From JAFKFH01 sp017307375 (GTDB lineage: Bacteria; Pseudomonadota; Alphaproteobacteria; Ferrovibrionales; Ferrovibrionaceae), in NCBI GenBank assembly GCA_965229335.1, contig OZ245874.1, positions 3,286,001-3,350,000 on the forward strand: a stretch of DNA of 64,000 nt. The letters are read 5' to 3'. Below the pieces are notes generated by a model. It searched no databases. It was not told where the DNA came from and saw nothing but the letters and a program-made list of their open reading frames with translations. The translations under genes and the position numbers were made by a program. Positions 8,645-18,838 of the stretch are shown here, one piece after another; the first letter of the stretch is position 1; every line of letters starts with the position of its first letter.

Positions 8645-9270
8645 AGATCGACGACCGGACCGGCCGCCGCCTCGGCGTCGGCCGGATCATGGCTGACCAG
8701 CAGCACCGGCAGGCCGTGTGCGGCGGCCTGGTCGAAGACCAATCGGCGCATGCGGATGCGCAGATCCTGATCAAGGCGCGAAAACGGTTCGTCGAGCAAC
8801 AGTGCCCGCGGCTTGGCCAGCAGTGTCCGGAACAGGGCCGCACGGGCGCGCTGCCCGCCCGATAGCGTTGCCGGGTCGCGCCCACCCAATCCTTCCAGCT
8901 CCGCGGCGATCAGGGCTTCCTCGACGGCCCGCTTTCTGGCCGCGCCGCGAATTGCCGGCTCCAGGCCGAAGGCGAGATTGTCGGCGATGCTCAGATGCGG
9001 GAACAGCAGGTCGTCCTGGTAGAGCAGGCCCAGCCGCCGCCGATGGGCCGGCAGCGGCGTCAGGTCTTCCGGACCGAGCCGCACATGGCCCCCCGCGGTG
9101 AAGGCGGGCGGCAGCAGGCCGGCGACCAGCGCCAGCAGGCTCGACTTGCCGCTGCCGCTGGGACCCATCACCGTGGCGACCGTACCCGGCGCGATCGCGA
9201 GGTCGAGATGCGGGATCAGCGGAGCGCCGCCGACGGACAGGCGGATGCCCTCGAGGGTCAGCGTCGCCAT
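8629..9270 (-). CDS. ABC transporter ATP-binding protein (YnjD-like)
   Basis: The ATPase of a three-gene importer. The 213-residue protein starts MATLTLEGIRLSV and has Walker A GPSGSGKSS, the signature LSGGQRARAALFR, Walker B ALLLDEPFSRLD and the switch His in LVSHDPADA. The start ATG lies inside the 3' end of the permease gene (13-base overlap). The order binding protein, double permease, ATPase matches the E. coli YnjBCD arrangement. The substrate of that family is not established; thiamine-like compounds have been suggested. Confidence 0.9.
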   Translation of the reverse strand: MATLTLEGIRLSVGGAPLIPHLDLAIAPGTVATVMGPSGSGKSSLLALVAGLLPPAFTAGGHVRLGPEDLTPLPAHRRRLGLLYQDDLLFPHLSIADNLAFGLEPAIRGAARKRAVEEALIAAELEGLGGRDPATLSGGQRARAALFRTLLAKPRALLLDEPFSRLDQDLRIRMRRLVFDQAAAHGLPVLLVSHDPADAEAAAGPVVDLQALR

Positions 9271-10901
9271 GACATCAGCCTCGGCACCAGCAGCGCGAGT
9301 AGGAAGCCCAGTGCCGGCAGCGCCCCCTGGGCGAAGCCGTAGGCGGCGGTCAGGCGGCGTTCGCCGCCGGCGCTCAAGGCGACCGCCTCCGTCGTCACCG
9401 TGGCGACCCGTCCGGCACCGGCGAACAGCGTCGGCAGGTATTGCGCGACACTCACGGCAAAGCCGACGGCCAGGGCGGCAGCGATCGGCCGGGCCAGCAT
9501 CGGCAGCTTGATCCGCCAGAACGCGCGCGCGGGCGACAGCCCCAGCCCGGCGGCGACGTCGAGATAGCGCCGGTCGAAACGGGCATGGGCATCGGCGAGC
9601 GACAGATGGACATAGGGCAGCACGAACAGCAGGTGGACGGCGACGACCGTGCCGACATGCCCGTCCAGCCCCGACCGCACCAGCACCACCTGCAGCCCGA
9701 ACAGCACGGTTACCTGCGGCAGCAGCAGTGGCAGGTAGAGCAGGGCGCGGCTGCCGCGCCAGGGCCGTTCCAGCATGGCCAGTGCCACTGCCAGGGCCAA
9801 CATGGCTGCGGCGAGGCCGATACCCGCCGCGGTCAGCAGCGGCGCCGTCAGGACCGGCAGCGCCTCCCGCCAGGGGCGCGTGCTCAACGCGTCGGGCAAG
9901 GCATCGGGAAAGCGCCAGGTCCCGGCGATCGACCACAGTGCCAGCAGGCCGATCGTCGCGAGGCTGCCACCACCGACGACCAGCAGCGCCAAGGCGCCGC
10001 CGGCGCGCCCTGCCATCTCGCCGGCCGGCGTGCCGCGCATGCCGCGACGCAGGATGACGATGCCCAGGCGGGCAACAGCCCTTTCGCCCAGCCGCCACAG
10101 CACGATCGCCACAAGCGCGACCAGCCCCTGGAGGCAGGCGCCGGCGGCGGCCGGCAGCAGCAGCGTGGCGTCGTGGTCGAACGCCAGGCGCAGCACGACG
10201 ACGCCGAGGGCGGCCGGCTGGCTCGGCCCCAGGATGATCGCGAGGTCGGTGGTCGAGACGGCGAAGGCCAGCGCCGCATAGATCGGCAGGCGGATCAGCG
10301 GGTAGAGTTGCGGCAGCACGACCAGGAACCAGCCCCGGACCGGCTGGTAGCCGAGGCTGCGGGCAGCCTGGAGATGTTCCTGGGCCCGGATCTGGGGCAA
10401 GGCGGCGACGACCATCAGCAGCAGGTAGGGCGCCTCCTTGATCGCCAGCGCCGCGGCCAGCGTCAGGCCCCAGCCATCGCCGACCAGGGCCAGGTCGGGC
10501 GGGGCGGTCCAGCCGGTGGCCCAGGGGGAAACCAGGCGAACCAGCCAGCCGCTCGGCCCGACCAGCAGGGCGAAGCCGAGGCCGAAGGCCGCATGCGGCA
10601 GGCCGAGCAGCGGCCCGAGGCCGGCCGCGGCGCGATCGAACCAGCGATGTCCCTGCATGGCGGCGCAGAACAGCGTGACGGCGATGAAGGCCCCGGCGGT
10701 CCCGATCAGGCCGGATGTCAGCGAGACCGCGACGCTGTGCCCGATGCCGGGCCAGCCGAGCAGCCGGCGCCAGGCGGCGAGGCCGAAGCCGTCCGCACCC
10801 AGTGCCGGCAGATAGCCGAACGCCGGCAGCAGCGTGCCGGCAAGGCCGGCCGCCAGCGCCGCGAGCCAGAGGCCGGCGCCGAGGCGCAGCGCTGCGGTCA
10901 C
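9258..10901 (-). CDS. ABC transporter permease, duplicated inner-membrane domain (YnjC-like)
   Basis: A 547-residue polytopic membrane protein made of two consecutive ABC permease domains, each with several hydrophobic helices. The coupling-loop EAA-type motifs are recognisable: HLQAARSLGYQPVRGWFLVVLPQL in the first half and DVAAGLGLSPARAFWRIKLPML in the second. The fused two-domain form and length match YnjC. The start is GTG at 10901, 4 bases after the stop of the binding-protein gene, so the genes are co-transcribed. Confidence 0.88.
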   Translation of the reverse strand: MTAALRLGAGLWLAALAAGLAGTLLPAFGYLPALGADGFGLAAWRRLLGWPGIGHSVAVSLTSGLIGTAGAFIAVTLFCAAMQGHRWFDRAAAGLGPLLGLPHAAFGLGFALLVGPSGWLVRLVSPWATGWTAPPDLALVGDGWGLTLAAALAIKEAPYLLLMVVAALPQIRAQEHLQAARSLGYQPVRGWFLVVLPQLYPLIRLPIYAALAFAVSTTDLAIILGPSQPAALGVVVLRLAFDHDATLLLPAAAGACLQGLVALVAIVLWRLGERAVARLGIVILRRGMRGTPAGEMAGRAGGALALLVVGGGSLATIGLLALWSIAGTWRFPDALPDALSTRPWREALPVLTAPLLTAAGIGLAAAMLALAVALAMLERPWRGSRALLYLPLLLPQVTVLFGLQVVLVRSGLDGHVGTVVAVHLLFVLPYVHLSLADAHARFDRRYLDVAAGLGLSPARAFWRIKLPMLARPIAAALAVGFAVSVAQYLPTLFAGAGRVATVTTEAVALSAGGERRLTAAYGFAQGALPALGFLLALLVPRLMSWRR

Positions 10902-10905
10902 GCCG

Positions 10906-12099
10906 CTACCGGGCGGTGCGCCGTTCCCATTCCTCGGTTATCCGGGTCATCCATGACGGATGCGGTTCCAGCAGCGGCTTGCCCAGCGCCTCCGGCGTCA
11001 GCAAGGCCGGCGGGTGCGGGGTTTCGGCGAAGGCGGCGCGGTCGGCCGGGGGCAGGGCCGCGACGTCGAGCACGGTGCCCATGCCGAGGCGGTCGGGATC
11101 GACCGCGCGCGCCTGGGCGGGGCCGGACAGCAGGAAATCGGCCACGACCATCGCGCCTTCCTTCGCCGTCGCGTCGTAGGGAATGGCAACGAAGCTGGTA
11201 TTGCCGATAGTGCCGGCCTTCAGCACGAAGCTGCGCGTCGTTGGCGGCAGTTCGTTGCGGGCCACCGCGATCGCGCCTTCGGCGGGATTGAACGAGATGT
11301 AGAGGTCGACGATGCCATCGGCCATCAACTGGCGCTGGCCGGCCTCGTTCTCGGGAAACGACTTGCCCTGCCGCCACAACGCTGGGCGCAGCGCCTCGTA
11401 CCAGGCCCAGAGCGGTGCCGATGCCGCAGCATAGCCGGCATCGTCGGCCGGGTGCTGCAGCGCCGCGGGATCGGGCGCCAGTTCGACCAGCGCCTGCTTG
11501 AGGAAGGTGGCGCCGAGGAAGTTCCGGGCCACCGGGTGGGTCAGCCGGCCGGGATGGGTGCGCGCCCAGTCGGCCAGTGCCGCCATGCTGGCCGGCGGCT
11601 CGGCCAGCCGGGCGGAATCGTAGACGAACACCACCTGCGCCATCAGCCAGGGGGCCGCCATGCCGCCGACCGGCAGGGTGAAGTCGATGCGGGTCGACGG
11701 CTTGCCCTGCCAGTCGACCTTGGCCGCGTTGGGCAGGCGATCGACGAACGGGCCGTACAGCAGTGCCTGGGCCTGCATCGAGGCAAGATTGGGTCCGTTG
11801 ATCCAGATCAGGTCGACACTGCCGTCCGCGGTTCGTCCGGCGGCCTTCTCCGCCACGACACGCGCCACCGCCTCACCGGTGTCACGCAGCCGGACATGCT
11901 CGACCTTCACGCCGAAGCGCCGCTCGACCTCGGCCCCGACCCAGGCGATATAGTCGTTGAAGCGGGGATCGCCGGCCCAGGCGTTCCAATGCACGGTCTG
12001 GCCACGGGCGCGACCCAGCACGGCCGGCCAGTCCTCGCCCTGCGCCAGGGCGGGCGGGGCGAAGGCCAGGGCGGCGAGGACGAGCAGGCGCAGGATCAT
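10906..12099 (-). CDS. ABC transporter substrate-binding protein (YnjB-like)
   Basis: The periplasmic receptor of the importer, about 397 residues. A signal peptide (MILRLLVLAALAFAPPALA) is followed by the mature protein; WNAWAGDPRFNDYIAWV and VDLIWINGPNLASM are characteristic of the YnjB family. ATG 12099 was chosen because GGAG lies 8 bases upstream and the signal peptide begins there; an upstream in-frame ATG at 12144 would add a poor leader. It is first in the ynjB-C-D type operon, and the 78-base gap to acpS must hold both promoters. Confidence 0.88.
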   Translation of the reverse strand: MILRLLVLAALAFAPPALAQGEDWPAVLGRARGQTVHWNAWAGDPRFNDYIAWVGAEVERRFGVKVEHVRLRDTGEAVARVVAEKAAGRTADGSVDLIWINGPNLASMQAQALLYGPFVDRLPNAAKVDWQGKPSTRIDFTLPVGGMAAPWLMAQVVFVYDSARLAEPPASMAALADWARTHPGRLTHPVARNFLGATFLKQALVELAPDPAALQHPADDAGYAAASAPLWAWYEALRPALWRQGKSFPENEAGQRQLMADGIVDLYISFNPAEGAIAVARNELPPTTRSFVLKAGTIGNTSFVAIPYDATAKEGAMVVADFLLSGPAQARAVDPDRLGMGTVLDVAALPPADRAAFAETPHPPALLTPEALGKPLLEPHPSWMTRITEEWERRTAR

Positions 12100-12177
12100 G
12101 TTGCGGACTCCGAAAGCCGGCCCGTAGGTTAGGCGCACCAGCATCCGTCGTCATCAACCGCCAGGCATCAATCCATC

Positions 12178-12597
12178 GTGATCATCGGCATCGGCAGCGA
12201 CATCATCGACATCACCCGGATCGAGGCGACCATCGCCCGCTTCGGCGACCGGTTCCTGAACCGTGTCTTCACGCCGCTTGAGCGGGCGAAGTCCGACCGC
12301 CGGGCCCAGCGTTTCGCATCCTATGCGCGGCGCTACGCCGCCAAGGAAGCCTGCGCCAAGGCGCTGGGCACCGGCTTGCGCAAGGGGGTGTTCTGGCGCG
12401 ACATGGGGGTCGTAAACCGCCCCGGCGGGCAGCCGACGATGGTGCTGACCGGCGGCGCGCTGGCCCGGTTGCAGGCGATCACGCCCAAGGGCCTGGTCGC
12501 GCGGATCGACCTGACCATCACCGACGAACCGCCGCAGGCCCAGGCCATGGTGATCATCACGGCGCTGACGCCCGAGCAGGCGGCGCTGCTGCCCTGA
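12178..12597 (+). CDS. acpS: holo-[acyl-carrier-protein] synthase
   Basis: Attaches the 4'-phosphopantetheine arm of CoA to acyl carrier protein. The 139-residue protein begins MIIGIGSDIIDITRIEATI, with the metal-binding Asp8, and has FTPLERAKSD and the second signature RRYAAKEACAKALGTG with its Glu. The start codon is GTG. It usually sits between pdxJ and lepB in Alphaproteobacteria; here an importer operon separates it from pdxJ and about 25 kb lie before lepB. Confidence 0.96.
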   Translation: MIIGIGSDIIDITRIEATIARFGDRFLNRVFTPLERAKSDRRAQRFASYARRYAAKEACAKALGTGLRKGVFWRDMGVVNRPGGQPTMVLTGGALARLQAITPKGLVARIDLTITDEPPQAQAMVIITALTPEQAALLP

Positions 12598-12616
12598 CCG
12601 GCAACGGCAGACCGCC

Positions 12617-12910
12617 ATGGCGGCAGCACGGCGCATCCGGGAACCTCCGCTGACCTACCACATGGCCCAGTGGGAACTGGGCGGGCGGCCGGTTGTCATC
12701 GTCCATGTCGCCTGGGCGTCGATCGCCGAGCGGTCGCTGGGCATGCGCGCCTGGCGCGCCTTCCGCCGCCACGTGCCGCAGATCGACGTGGTGCTGGCGG
12801 CGCTGGCCCGCGACGGCAGCACCCAGTTCGTCGGTCGCCCCGACCATGTCCGGGCGCTGCAGGGCATGAGCCTCGCCGACTTCAAGTGGCGGGCCAAGGC
12901 GGTGGATTAA
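12617..12910 (+). CDS. conserved hypothetical protein, 97 aa
   Basis: I do not recognise this protein. It is 97 residues, basic, without a signal peptide or membrane segment; a hydrophobic strand GRPVVIVHVAWASI is followed by an Arg-rich amphipathic stretch. It starts 20 bases after acpS and is probably co-transcribed with it. Codon use resembles the neighbours. Its TAA stop shares the palindrome TTAA (12907-12910) with the stop of the convergent TetR gene. Confidence 0.6.
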   Translation: MAAARRIREPPLTYHMAQWELGGRPVVIVHVAWASIAERSLGMRAWRAFRRHVPQIDVVLAALARDGSTQFVGRPDHVRALQGMSLADFKWRAKAVD

Positions 12911-13533
12911 TCCGGCCGACGTTCGAGGTGACGCGTGATCATCCCGATCAGTCCCAGCCGCATCGCCGGGGCGGCCAGCATGCCGCGACGGGCCGCATTG
13001 TGGACGGCGCCGTCGATCGCGTCGGAGATCAGCATGCCGTCGATCCGGTCGACCTCGGTCGGCGCCCGGCCACGGCAGGCCGCGACCGCCGCGGCATAGT
13101 GGCCGAGGAACTCGACCTCGAACGCGCTGTGCGGATCGCGCGCGCTGCGGATGTCGGGGGCGTCGTCGAGCAGGACGCGGTGCAATCCCGGGGTGATGCT
13201 GTGCACGGCGATCATGCCGTCCACCAGTTCGGCTGCCAGTGCCGCCGGCGGCAGGGCCGATCGCGTCGCCCGCCTGACCACGGCCAGGCAATCGTCGAGA
13301 TGGCGGTGCAGGATCGCGTCGGTCAGTGAATGCTTGTCGGGGAAGTACTGGTAATACGACCCGATGCTGACCCCGGCCGCCTCGGCGACCCTGTTCGTCG
13401 TAAATCCGGCCCAGCCCTGCTGGCCGAGAATGCGAGCCGCAGCCTCGACGATCGCGTCGACCATCGCCCGTGATCTCGCCTGGCGGGGGGCTTTGCGCAT
13501 CGGCCTGGCCGGGCCGGCAACGCGAGTAGACAA
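12907..13533 (-). CDS. TetR/AcrR-family transcriptional regulator
   Basis: A 208-residue repressor-type protein. The N-terminal helix-turn-helix reads FTTNRVAEAAGVSIGSYYQYFPDK, a canonical TetR signature, and the C-terminal ligand domain is typical in length. I prefer the TTG start at 13533 because GGGAGA lies 6 bases upstream; ATG 13500 has a poor ribosome site. It is divergent from the DinB-family gene, and two overlapping palindromes in the shared promoter are the probable operator. The ligand is unknown. Confidence 0.9.
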   Translation of the reverse strand: MSTRVAGPARPMRKAPRQARSRAMVDAIVEAAARILGQQGWAGFTTNRVAEAAGVSIGSYYQYFPDKHSLTDAILHRHLDDCLAVVRRATRSALPPAALAAELVDGMIAVHSITPGLHRVLLDDAPDIRSARDPHSAFEVEFLGHYAAAVAACRGRAPTEVDRIDGMLISDAIDGAVHNAARRGMLAAPAMRLGLIGMITRHLERRPD

Positions 13534-13546
13534 CGGCGCTCTCCCT

Positions 13547-13590
13547 GCAAAAATACGAGCAGATTACTCGCATTTTTGCCGCGGCAAAAA
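13547..13590. promoter_or_regulatory. double palindrome, candidate TetR operator
   Basis: Two inverted repeats overlap in the TetR/dinB divergent gap. The first (13547-13579) has 13-base arms GCAAAAATACGAG / CTCGCATTTTTGC with one mismatch and a 7-base spacer. The second (13573-13590) is a perfect 18-base palindrome TTTTTGCCGCGGCAAAAA that reuses the right arm of the first. The site lies immediately 5' of the TetR ribosome site and about 15 bases upstream of the dinB ATG, so a bound repressor could block both genes. Confidence 0.65.
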
Positions 13591-13605
13591 AGGATCTCGC
13601 ACATC

Positions 13606-14115
13606 ATGACCGCCTCGCTCACCGCCATGTTCGGCTATCAGGCCTGGGCCAATGCCGAACTGTTCGCTTGTCTGGAACGGCTCGACGCTGCGGTAGATCA
13701 GCCGGCGGTGCGAGAAATGCTCCGGCTGGTCGACCACAATTTTGTCGTGGCCGACATCTTCGCCGCTCATCTCGCCGGGACCGGCCACGCCTATGCGACG
13801 GACGGCCGTGCCGAGCCGCCGCCGCTGCCTGACCTGCGTGCCGCCGTCGCGGCATCCGACCGCTGGTTTCTCGACTATGTCGACCGGGTCTCGCCCGCCG
13901 ACCTGTCCCAGGCGGTGGCGTTCACCTTCACCGACGGCGATGCCGGGCGGATGACACGGGCGGAAATGCTGACCCATGTCGTGCTGCATGGCGGCTATCA
14001 CCGCGGCGAGGTCGGGCGCATCCTGCGGCAACTGGCAATCACGCCGCCCTGGGATACGTTCGCCGTTCACCTCCATCGGGCCGAGCCGGCCCGCCGGCTG
14101 CGCGTGGCAGGCTGA
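13606..14115 (+). CDS. DinB/YfiT-family four-helix-bundle protein
   Basis: A 169-residue DinB-family protein. The metal-binding histidine triad of the family is intact: His44 in LVDHNF, and His128 and His132 in VVLHGGYHRGEVG. Members are small-molecule thiol transferases (mycothiol or bacillithiol users) or of unknown function; the thiol used in a Gram-negative host is not known. ATG 13606 was chosen because the MTASLTAMFGYQAWAN opening matches the family; an earlier in-frame start would lie inside the operator. Divergent from, and probably repressed by, the adjacent TetR protein. Confidence 0.88.
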   Translation: MTASLTAMFGYQAWANAELFACLERLDAAVDQPAVREMLRLVDHNFVVADIFAAHLAGTGHAYATDGRAEPPPLPDLRAAVAASDRWFLDYVDRVSPADLSQAVAFTFTDGDAGRMTRAEMLTHVVLHGGYHRGEVGRILRQLAITPPWDTFAVHLHRAEPARRLRVAG

Positions 14116-14118
14116 GGC

Positions 14119-14364
14119 TCAGCGGCGGCGGCGCCGCGGCTTGCGCCCGAACGTGGTGAGGGCGGGGTCGAGCGCCTGCATCCAGCGCACCAGCCGGCCG
14201 GCGGGTGGTACCCACAGCACGCCGGCGATCACGTACCAGACCAGTTCGGCGCCGTAGCTGAACCGGCCGATCCAGCCACCCAGCAGCACGGCGGCCAGCG
14301 CATAGACCACCAGCCCGACGAGGCCGACGACCAGCCCGATCAGTTTGCGCCACCTTGCAGACAC
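14119..14364 (-). CDS. DUF2842 family small membrane protein
   Basis: An 81-residue protein with two hydrophobic segments (residues about 8-30 and 40-58) and a very basic C-terminal tail. The KLIGLVVGLVGLVVYALAAV and VIAGVLWVPPAGRLVRWM segments match my memory of DUF2842, a family largely confined to Alphaproteobacteria and of unknown function. The start is GTG at 14364 with AGGAGG 7 bases upstream. It ends 3 bases after the convergent dinB gene. Confidence 0.8.
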   Translation of the reverse strand: MSARWRKLIGLVVGLVGLVVYALAAVLLGGWIGRFSYGAELVWYVIAGVLWVPPAGRLVRWMQALDPALTTFGRKPRRRRR

Positions 14365-14447
14365 CCGCCGCCTCCTTCTACCATTGCCGCTCGCAGGCCT
14401 GGGCGCCTGTGCTAGATTGCGCCGGCTTAAGCGATTGCGGGGGAGCA

Positions 14448-15263
14448 GTGCGCCGAGTCATCCATACCAGCGCGGTGGTCACATGGCCGCTCGCGCTCAT
14501 TCTGTCAATCATGCCGGTGGGGGCCGGCATCAACGCGGCCACGACGGCACCGGCCGATCCGTGGCGCGACACGGCGCGCTACTACCAGCGTCCGGCCGAG
14601 GCGGGCGATGCCAATGCCCAGTTCACGCTGGGCATGGTCTACGAGCGCGGCCTGGGCGTGCCGGCCGACCCGGCCCTGGCCCGGCAATGGTACGAGAAGG
14701 CCGCACGGCAGCGCGAGCCGCGGGCGATCCTGGCGCTCGGGCTGATGCTGGCCCGTGGCCCGGCCGCCGACCAGGCGGCGGCGCGCGACTGGCTGGCGCT
14801 GGCCGCCCAGGCCGGGGCGGTCGAGGCGCAGCTGACGCTGGGCACATTGCTGGACAGCGGCATGGGCGGCGCGGCCGATCCGGCCGGTGCCCGGCGCTGG
14901 TACGGCATGGCCGCGGCCCAGGGCGAGGCCCGGGCCCGCAACAACCTGGCGCTGCTGCTGGCCGAAGGGCGGGGCGGGGAGGCGGATCTCGATGCCGCAC
15001 GCAAGTTGCTCGAGCAGGCGGCCGCCCAGGGCTTTGCCCCGGCCTTCCTCAATCTCGGCCGGCTGATGGCCTCCGCCTCGCCCGAGAGCCGCGATCTGGT
15101 CGGTGCCGTCGCCTGGCTGGCGCTGGCTGCCGACCGCGGCGATGCCGCGACGGCCCAGGCTGCCCAGGCCGACCGCAAGATCGTCGAGCAGGCGATGAGC
15201 GACGAGGAAAAGGCCGCGGTGGCGGCCCGGGTGGCGCAACTCGGCGCGAAGCTGCCTAGCTAG
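14448..15263 (+). CDS. Sel1-repeat (TPR-like) protein, probably exported
   Basis: A 271-residue protein starting with a hydrophobic leader (residues about 8-27) followed by at least four Sel1-type repeats, for example DANAQFTLGMVYERGLGVPAD and SARRWYGMAAAQGEARARN-like blocks. Sel1 repeats form a helical scaffold for protein-protein contacts, often in the periplasm. GTG 14448 was chosen because GGGGGAG lies just upstream and a signal-like segment begins there; the start is uncertain. Its stop overlaps the 3' end of the convergent histidine kinase gene by 8 bases. Confidence 0.8.
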   Translation: MRRVIHTSAVVTWPLALILSIMPVGAGINAATTAPADPWRDTARYYQRPAEAGDANAQFTLGMVYERGLGVPADPALARQWYEKAARQREPRAILALGLMLARGPAADQAAARDWLALAAQAGAVEAQLTLGTLLDSGMGGAADPAGARRWYGMAAAQGEARARNNLALLLAEGRGGEADLDAARKLLEQAAAQGFAPAFLNLGRLMASASPESRDLVGAVAWLALAADRGDAATAQAAQADRKIVEQAMSDEEKAAVAARVAQLGAKLPS

Positions 15264-16788
15264 GAACGATCCGGCCCGGCGGCAGCCTGACCGTGACGGT
15301 GGTGCCGCGGCCGGGCTCGCTCGATATCCCGATGGTGCCGTCGTGCTGCTCGATCAGGGCGCGGGTCAGCGGCAGGCCGAGCCCCGTGCCCTCGGCCGCG
15401 CGGGCTAGGCCGGATTCGAGCTGCACGAAGCTTTCGAAGGCGCGCGGGATCTCGGTCGACGACATGCCGACGCCGGTATCGGCGATGACGATCTCGATGC
15501 CGGCGCCCTCGGCGCGCCGGATCTCGACATGAACCTCGCCGCCGGCGGGGGTGAACTTCACGGCATTGCTCAGCAGGTTGATCAGGATCTGGCGCAGCTT
15601 GCGGCTTTCGCCGCGGACGCGCGGTAGCGCCGGCGGCCAGTCGTGACGCAGCATGACCTGGCCCTCTTCGGCGCGGGGGCCCAGCATGCGCAGCACACCG
15701 GTGGCGAGTTCGGCCAGGTCCACTTCCTCCTCGCGCACGCCGGCGCGGCCGGATTCGGCCTTGGCGAGGTCGAGGATGTCCTGGATCAGCGACAGCAGAT
15801 GGCGGGCCGAGGCGTGGATGTCGCCGATATATTCGCGATAGCGCGCCGGCGTCACCGGCCCCATCACCCCCTGGATCATCACGTCGGAAAAACCGATGAT
15901 CGCCGACAGCGGGGTGCGCAGCTCGTGGCTCATATTGGCCAGGAAGGTCGACTTGGCGCGGTTGGCCGCCTCGGCCGCGGTATGGGCTTCAGCCAGTTCC
16001 GCCTCGCGCCGCTTGGCGTCGGAAATGTCCAGCACGAAGCCGTCGTAATACTGTGCCCCGGTCACCGGGTCGGTGACGGTCCAGCCCGATTCCGTGGCCC
16101 ACATCCAGGCGGCGGAGCCGGGCGAACGGTACCGGAACTCGACGGTGAAGGCCGCGCCGTGTTCGCGCCGCGCCCGTTCGGCGGTCAGGTAGCGGTCGAG
16201 GTCTTCCGGCGCGATCAGCCGGTACCACAAGTCGAGATCGACGACGCCGTCCGGGCCGATCACCTGGCCGAACCCGATCCGGTCGCTGCCCCAGGCCCGC
16301 ATCGGCTCGCCCGGCGCGGCCCGGTAGACGATGATGCCGCGCATGTTCGCCATCAGATGGGCGAAACGCTCCTCGGCCTGGCGGCGGTCGTTTTCGGCGC
16401 GATAGATGCGGGTGATGTCGTCGCGCACCATCAGCTTGCCGCCGCCGTCGAGCCGATAGAAGCGGGCGCGGACCACCGTGCCGTCGAGATGGGTGACCAG
16501 CGCGGCCGACCCGTCGGCGGCGGCGAAGCGCCGGTGCAGCCGTTCGACGAAGTCCTCGCGACTGTCGTTGGTCAGGTCGATGAAGCCGGCCTTCAGCGCC
16601 TGGTCGACGTAGTCGCTGAAATGAATGCCCGGCCGCAACGAGGTGACGAACAGCGGATTGAGGTCGGCAAGGCAGCGATTGACCCCGACCAGCCGGTCAT
16701 CGGCATCGAACAGCGCCAGGGCCACGTCGAGGACGTCAACGGCACTGCGCCACGCGGTTTCCGGATGGGCGAGGACTGCGGCATTCAT
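15256..16788 (-). CDS. cytoplasmic PAS sensor histidine kinase, last gene of the molybdenum-hydroxylase maturation operon
   Basis: A 510-residue sensor kinase with no membrane segment. Residues 15-130 form a PAS_7-like domain, 150-265 a second PAS (VTGAQYYDGFVLDISDAKRR tail). HisKA has the acceptor His288 in FLANMSHELRTPLSAIIGFSD; the ATPase domain has NLLSNAVKF, DTGVGM and GTGLGLPLTRALIEQH. No response regulator is nearby. Its ATG overlaps the stop of the SufU-like gene (ATGA), so it is translationally coupled to the maturation operon, which is unusual for this family. The input signal is unknown; a cofactor- or redox-related cue would fit the context. Confidence 0.9.
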   Translation of the reverse strand: MNAAVLAHPETAWRSAVDVLDVALALFDADDRLVGVNRCLADLNPLFVTSLRPGIHFSDYVDQALKAGFIDLTNDSREDFVERLHRRFAAADGSAALVTHLDGTVVRARFYRLDGGGKLMVRDDITRIYRAENDRRQAEERFAHLMANMRGIIVYRAAPGEPMRAWGSDRIGFGQVIGPDGVVDLDLWYRLIAPEDLDRYLTAERARREHGAAFTVEFRYRSPGSAAWMWATESGWTVTDPVTGAQYYDGFVLDISDAKRREAELAEAHTAAEAANRAKSTFLANMSHELRTPLSAIIGFSDVMIQGVMGPVTPARYREYIGDIHASARHLLSLIQDILDLAKAESGRAGVREEEVDLAELATGVLRMLGPRAEEGQVMLRHDWPPALPRVRGESRKLRQILINLLSNAVKFTPAGGEVHVEIRRAEGAGIEIVIADTGVGMSSTEIPRAFESFVQLESGLARAAEGTGLGLPLTRALIEQHDGTIGISSEPGRGTTVTVRLPPGRIVPS

Positions 16789-17224
16789 GTCGCCGCCTCG
16801 TCGCTGCCGTCCGCCGCGGCGAAGGCGCGGTCGAGCGCTTCGAACGGCAGCAGCACGCAGCGATGCCGGCTCGGCACGTCGGCGACCGGTGCCATCGCCG
16901 CGAAATCGTCCCAGCCGGTGGGCGGGCCCGCGGCCGGCCGCGCCAGGAATTGCCGCACCGCCTCGGCCACCTGGCGGGCATCTTCCCGGTTGAGGCCCAG
17001 GCCCCGTTCGGCGATCAGCACGGCCGATGCCTGGCACAATACGCAAGCCCGGACGTCATGGCCGACCGCGTCGATGCGGCCGTCGCGGCAGCGCAGGTCG
17101 AGGGTGACGCGGTCGCCGCAGAGCGGGTTGGACTGCGTCGCACTGCCGTCGCGCGGATCCAGCCGTCCGGCCCCGGTGGCGCGGGCAGCCAGTCGCAACA
17201 ACGATTTCTGGTAGAGAAGGTCGC

Positions 17225-17228
<4 letters not shown>
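16785..17228 (-). CDS. SufU/IscU-like iron-sulfur cluster scaffold protein
   Basis: A 147-residue NifU_N-fold protein. The three cluster-ligand cysteines are in place: Cys37 in NPLCGD (with Asp39), Cys65 in ACVLCQAS (Cys62 also present) and Cys124 in HRCVLLPFEAL. The roughly 59-residue spacing between the second and third cysteine is longer than in IscU and resembles SufU. It may build or donate the 2Fe-2S clusters of the CoxS-like subunit. It overlaps the MocA-fusion gene upstream and the kinase gene downstream by 4 bases each. The role in hydroxylase maturation is inference from context. Confidence 0.85.
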
Positions 17229-18834
<1,606 letters not shown>

Positions 18835-18838
<4 letters not shown>

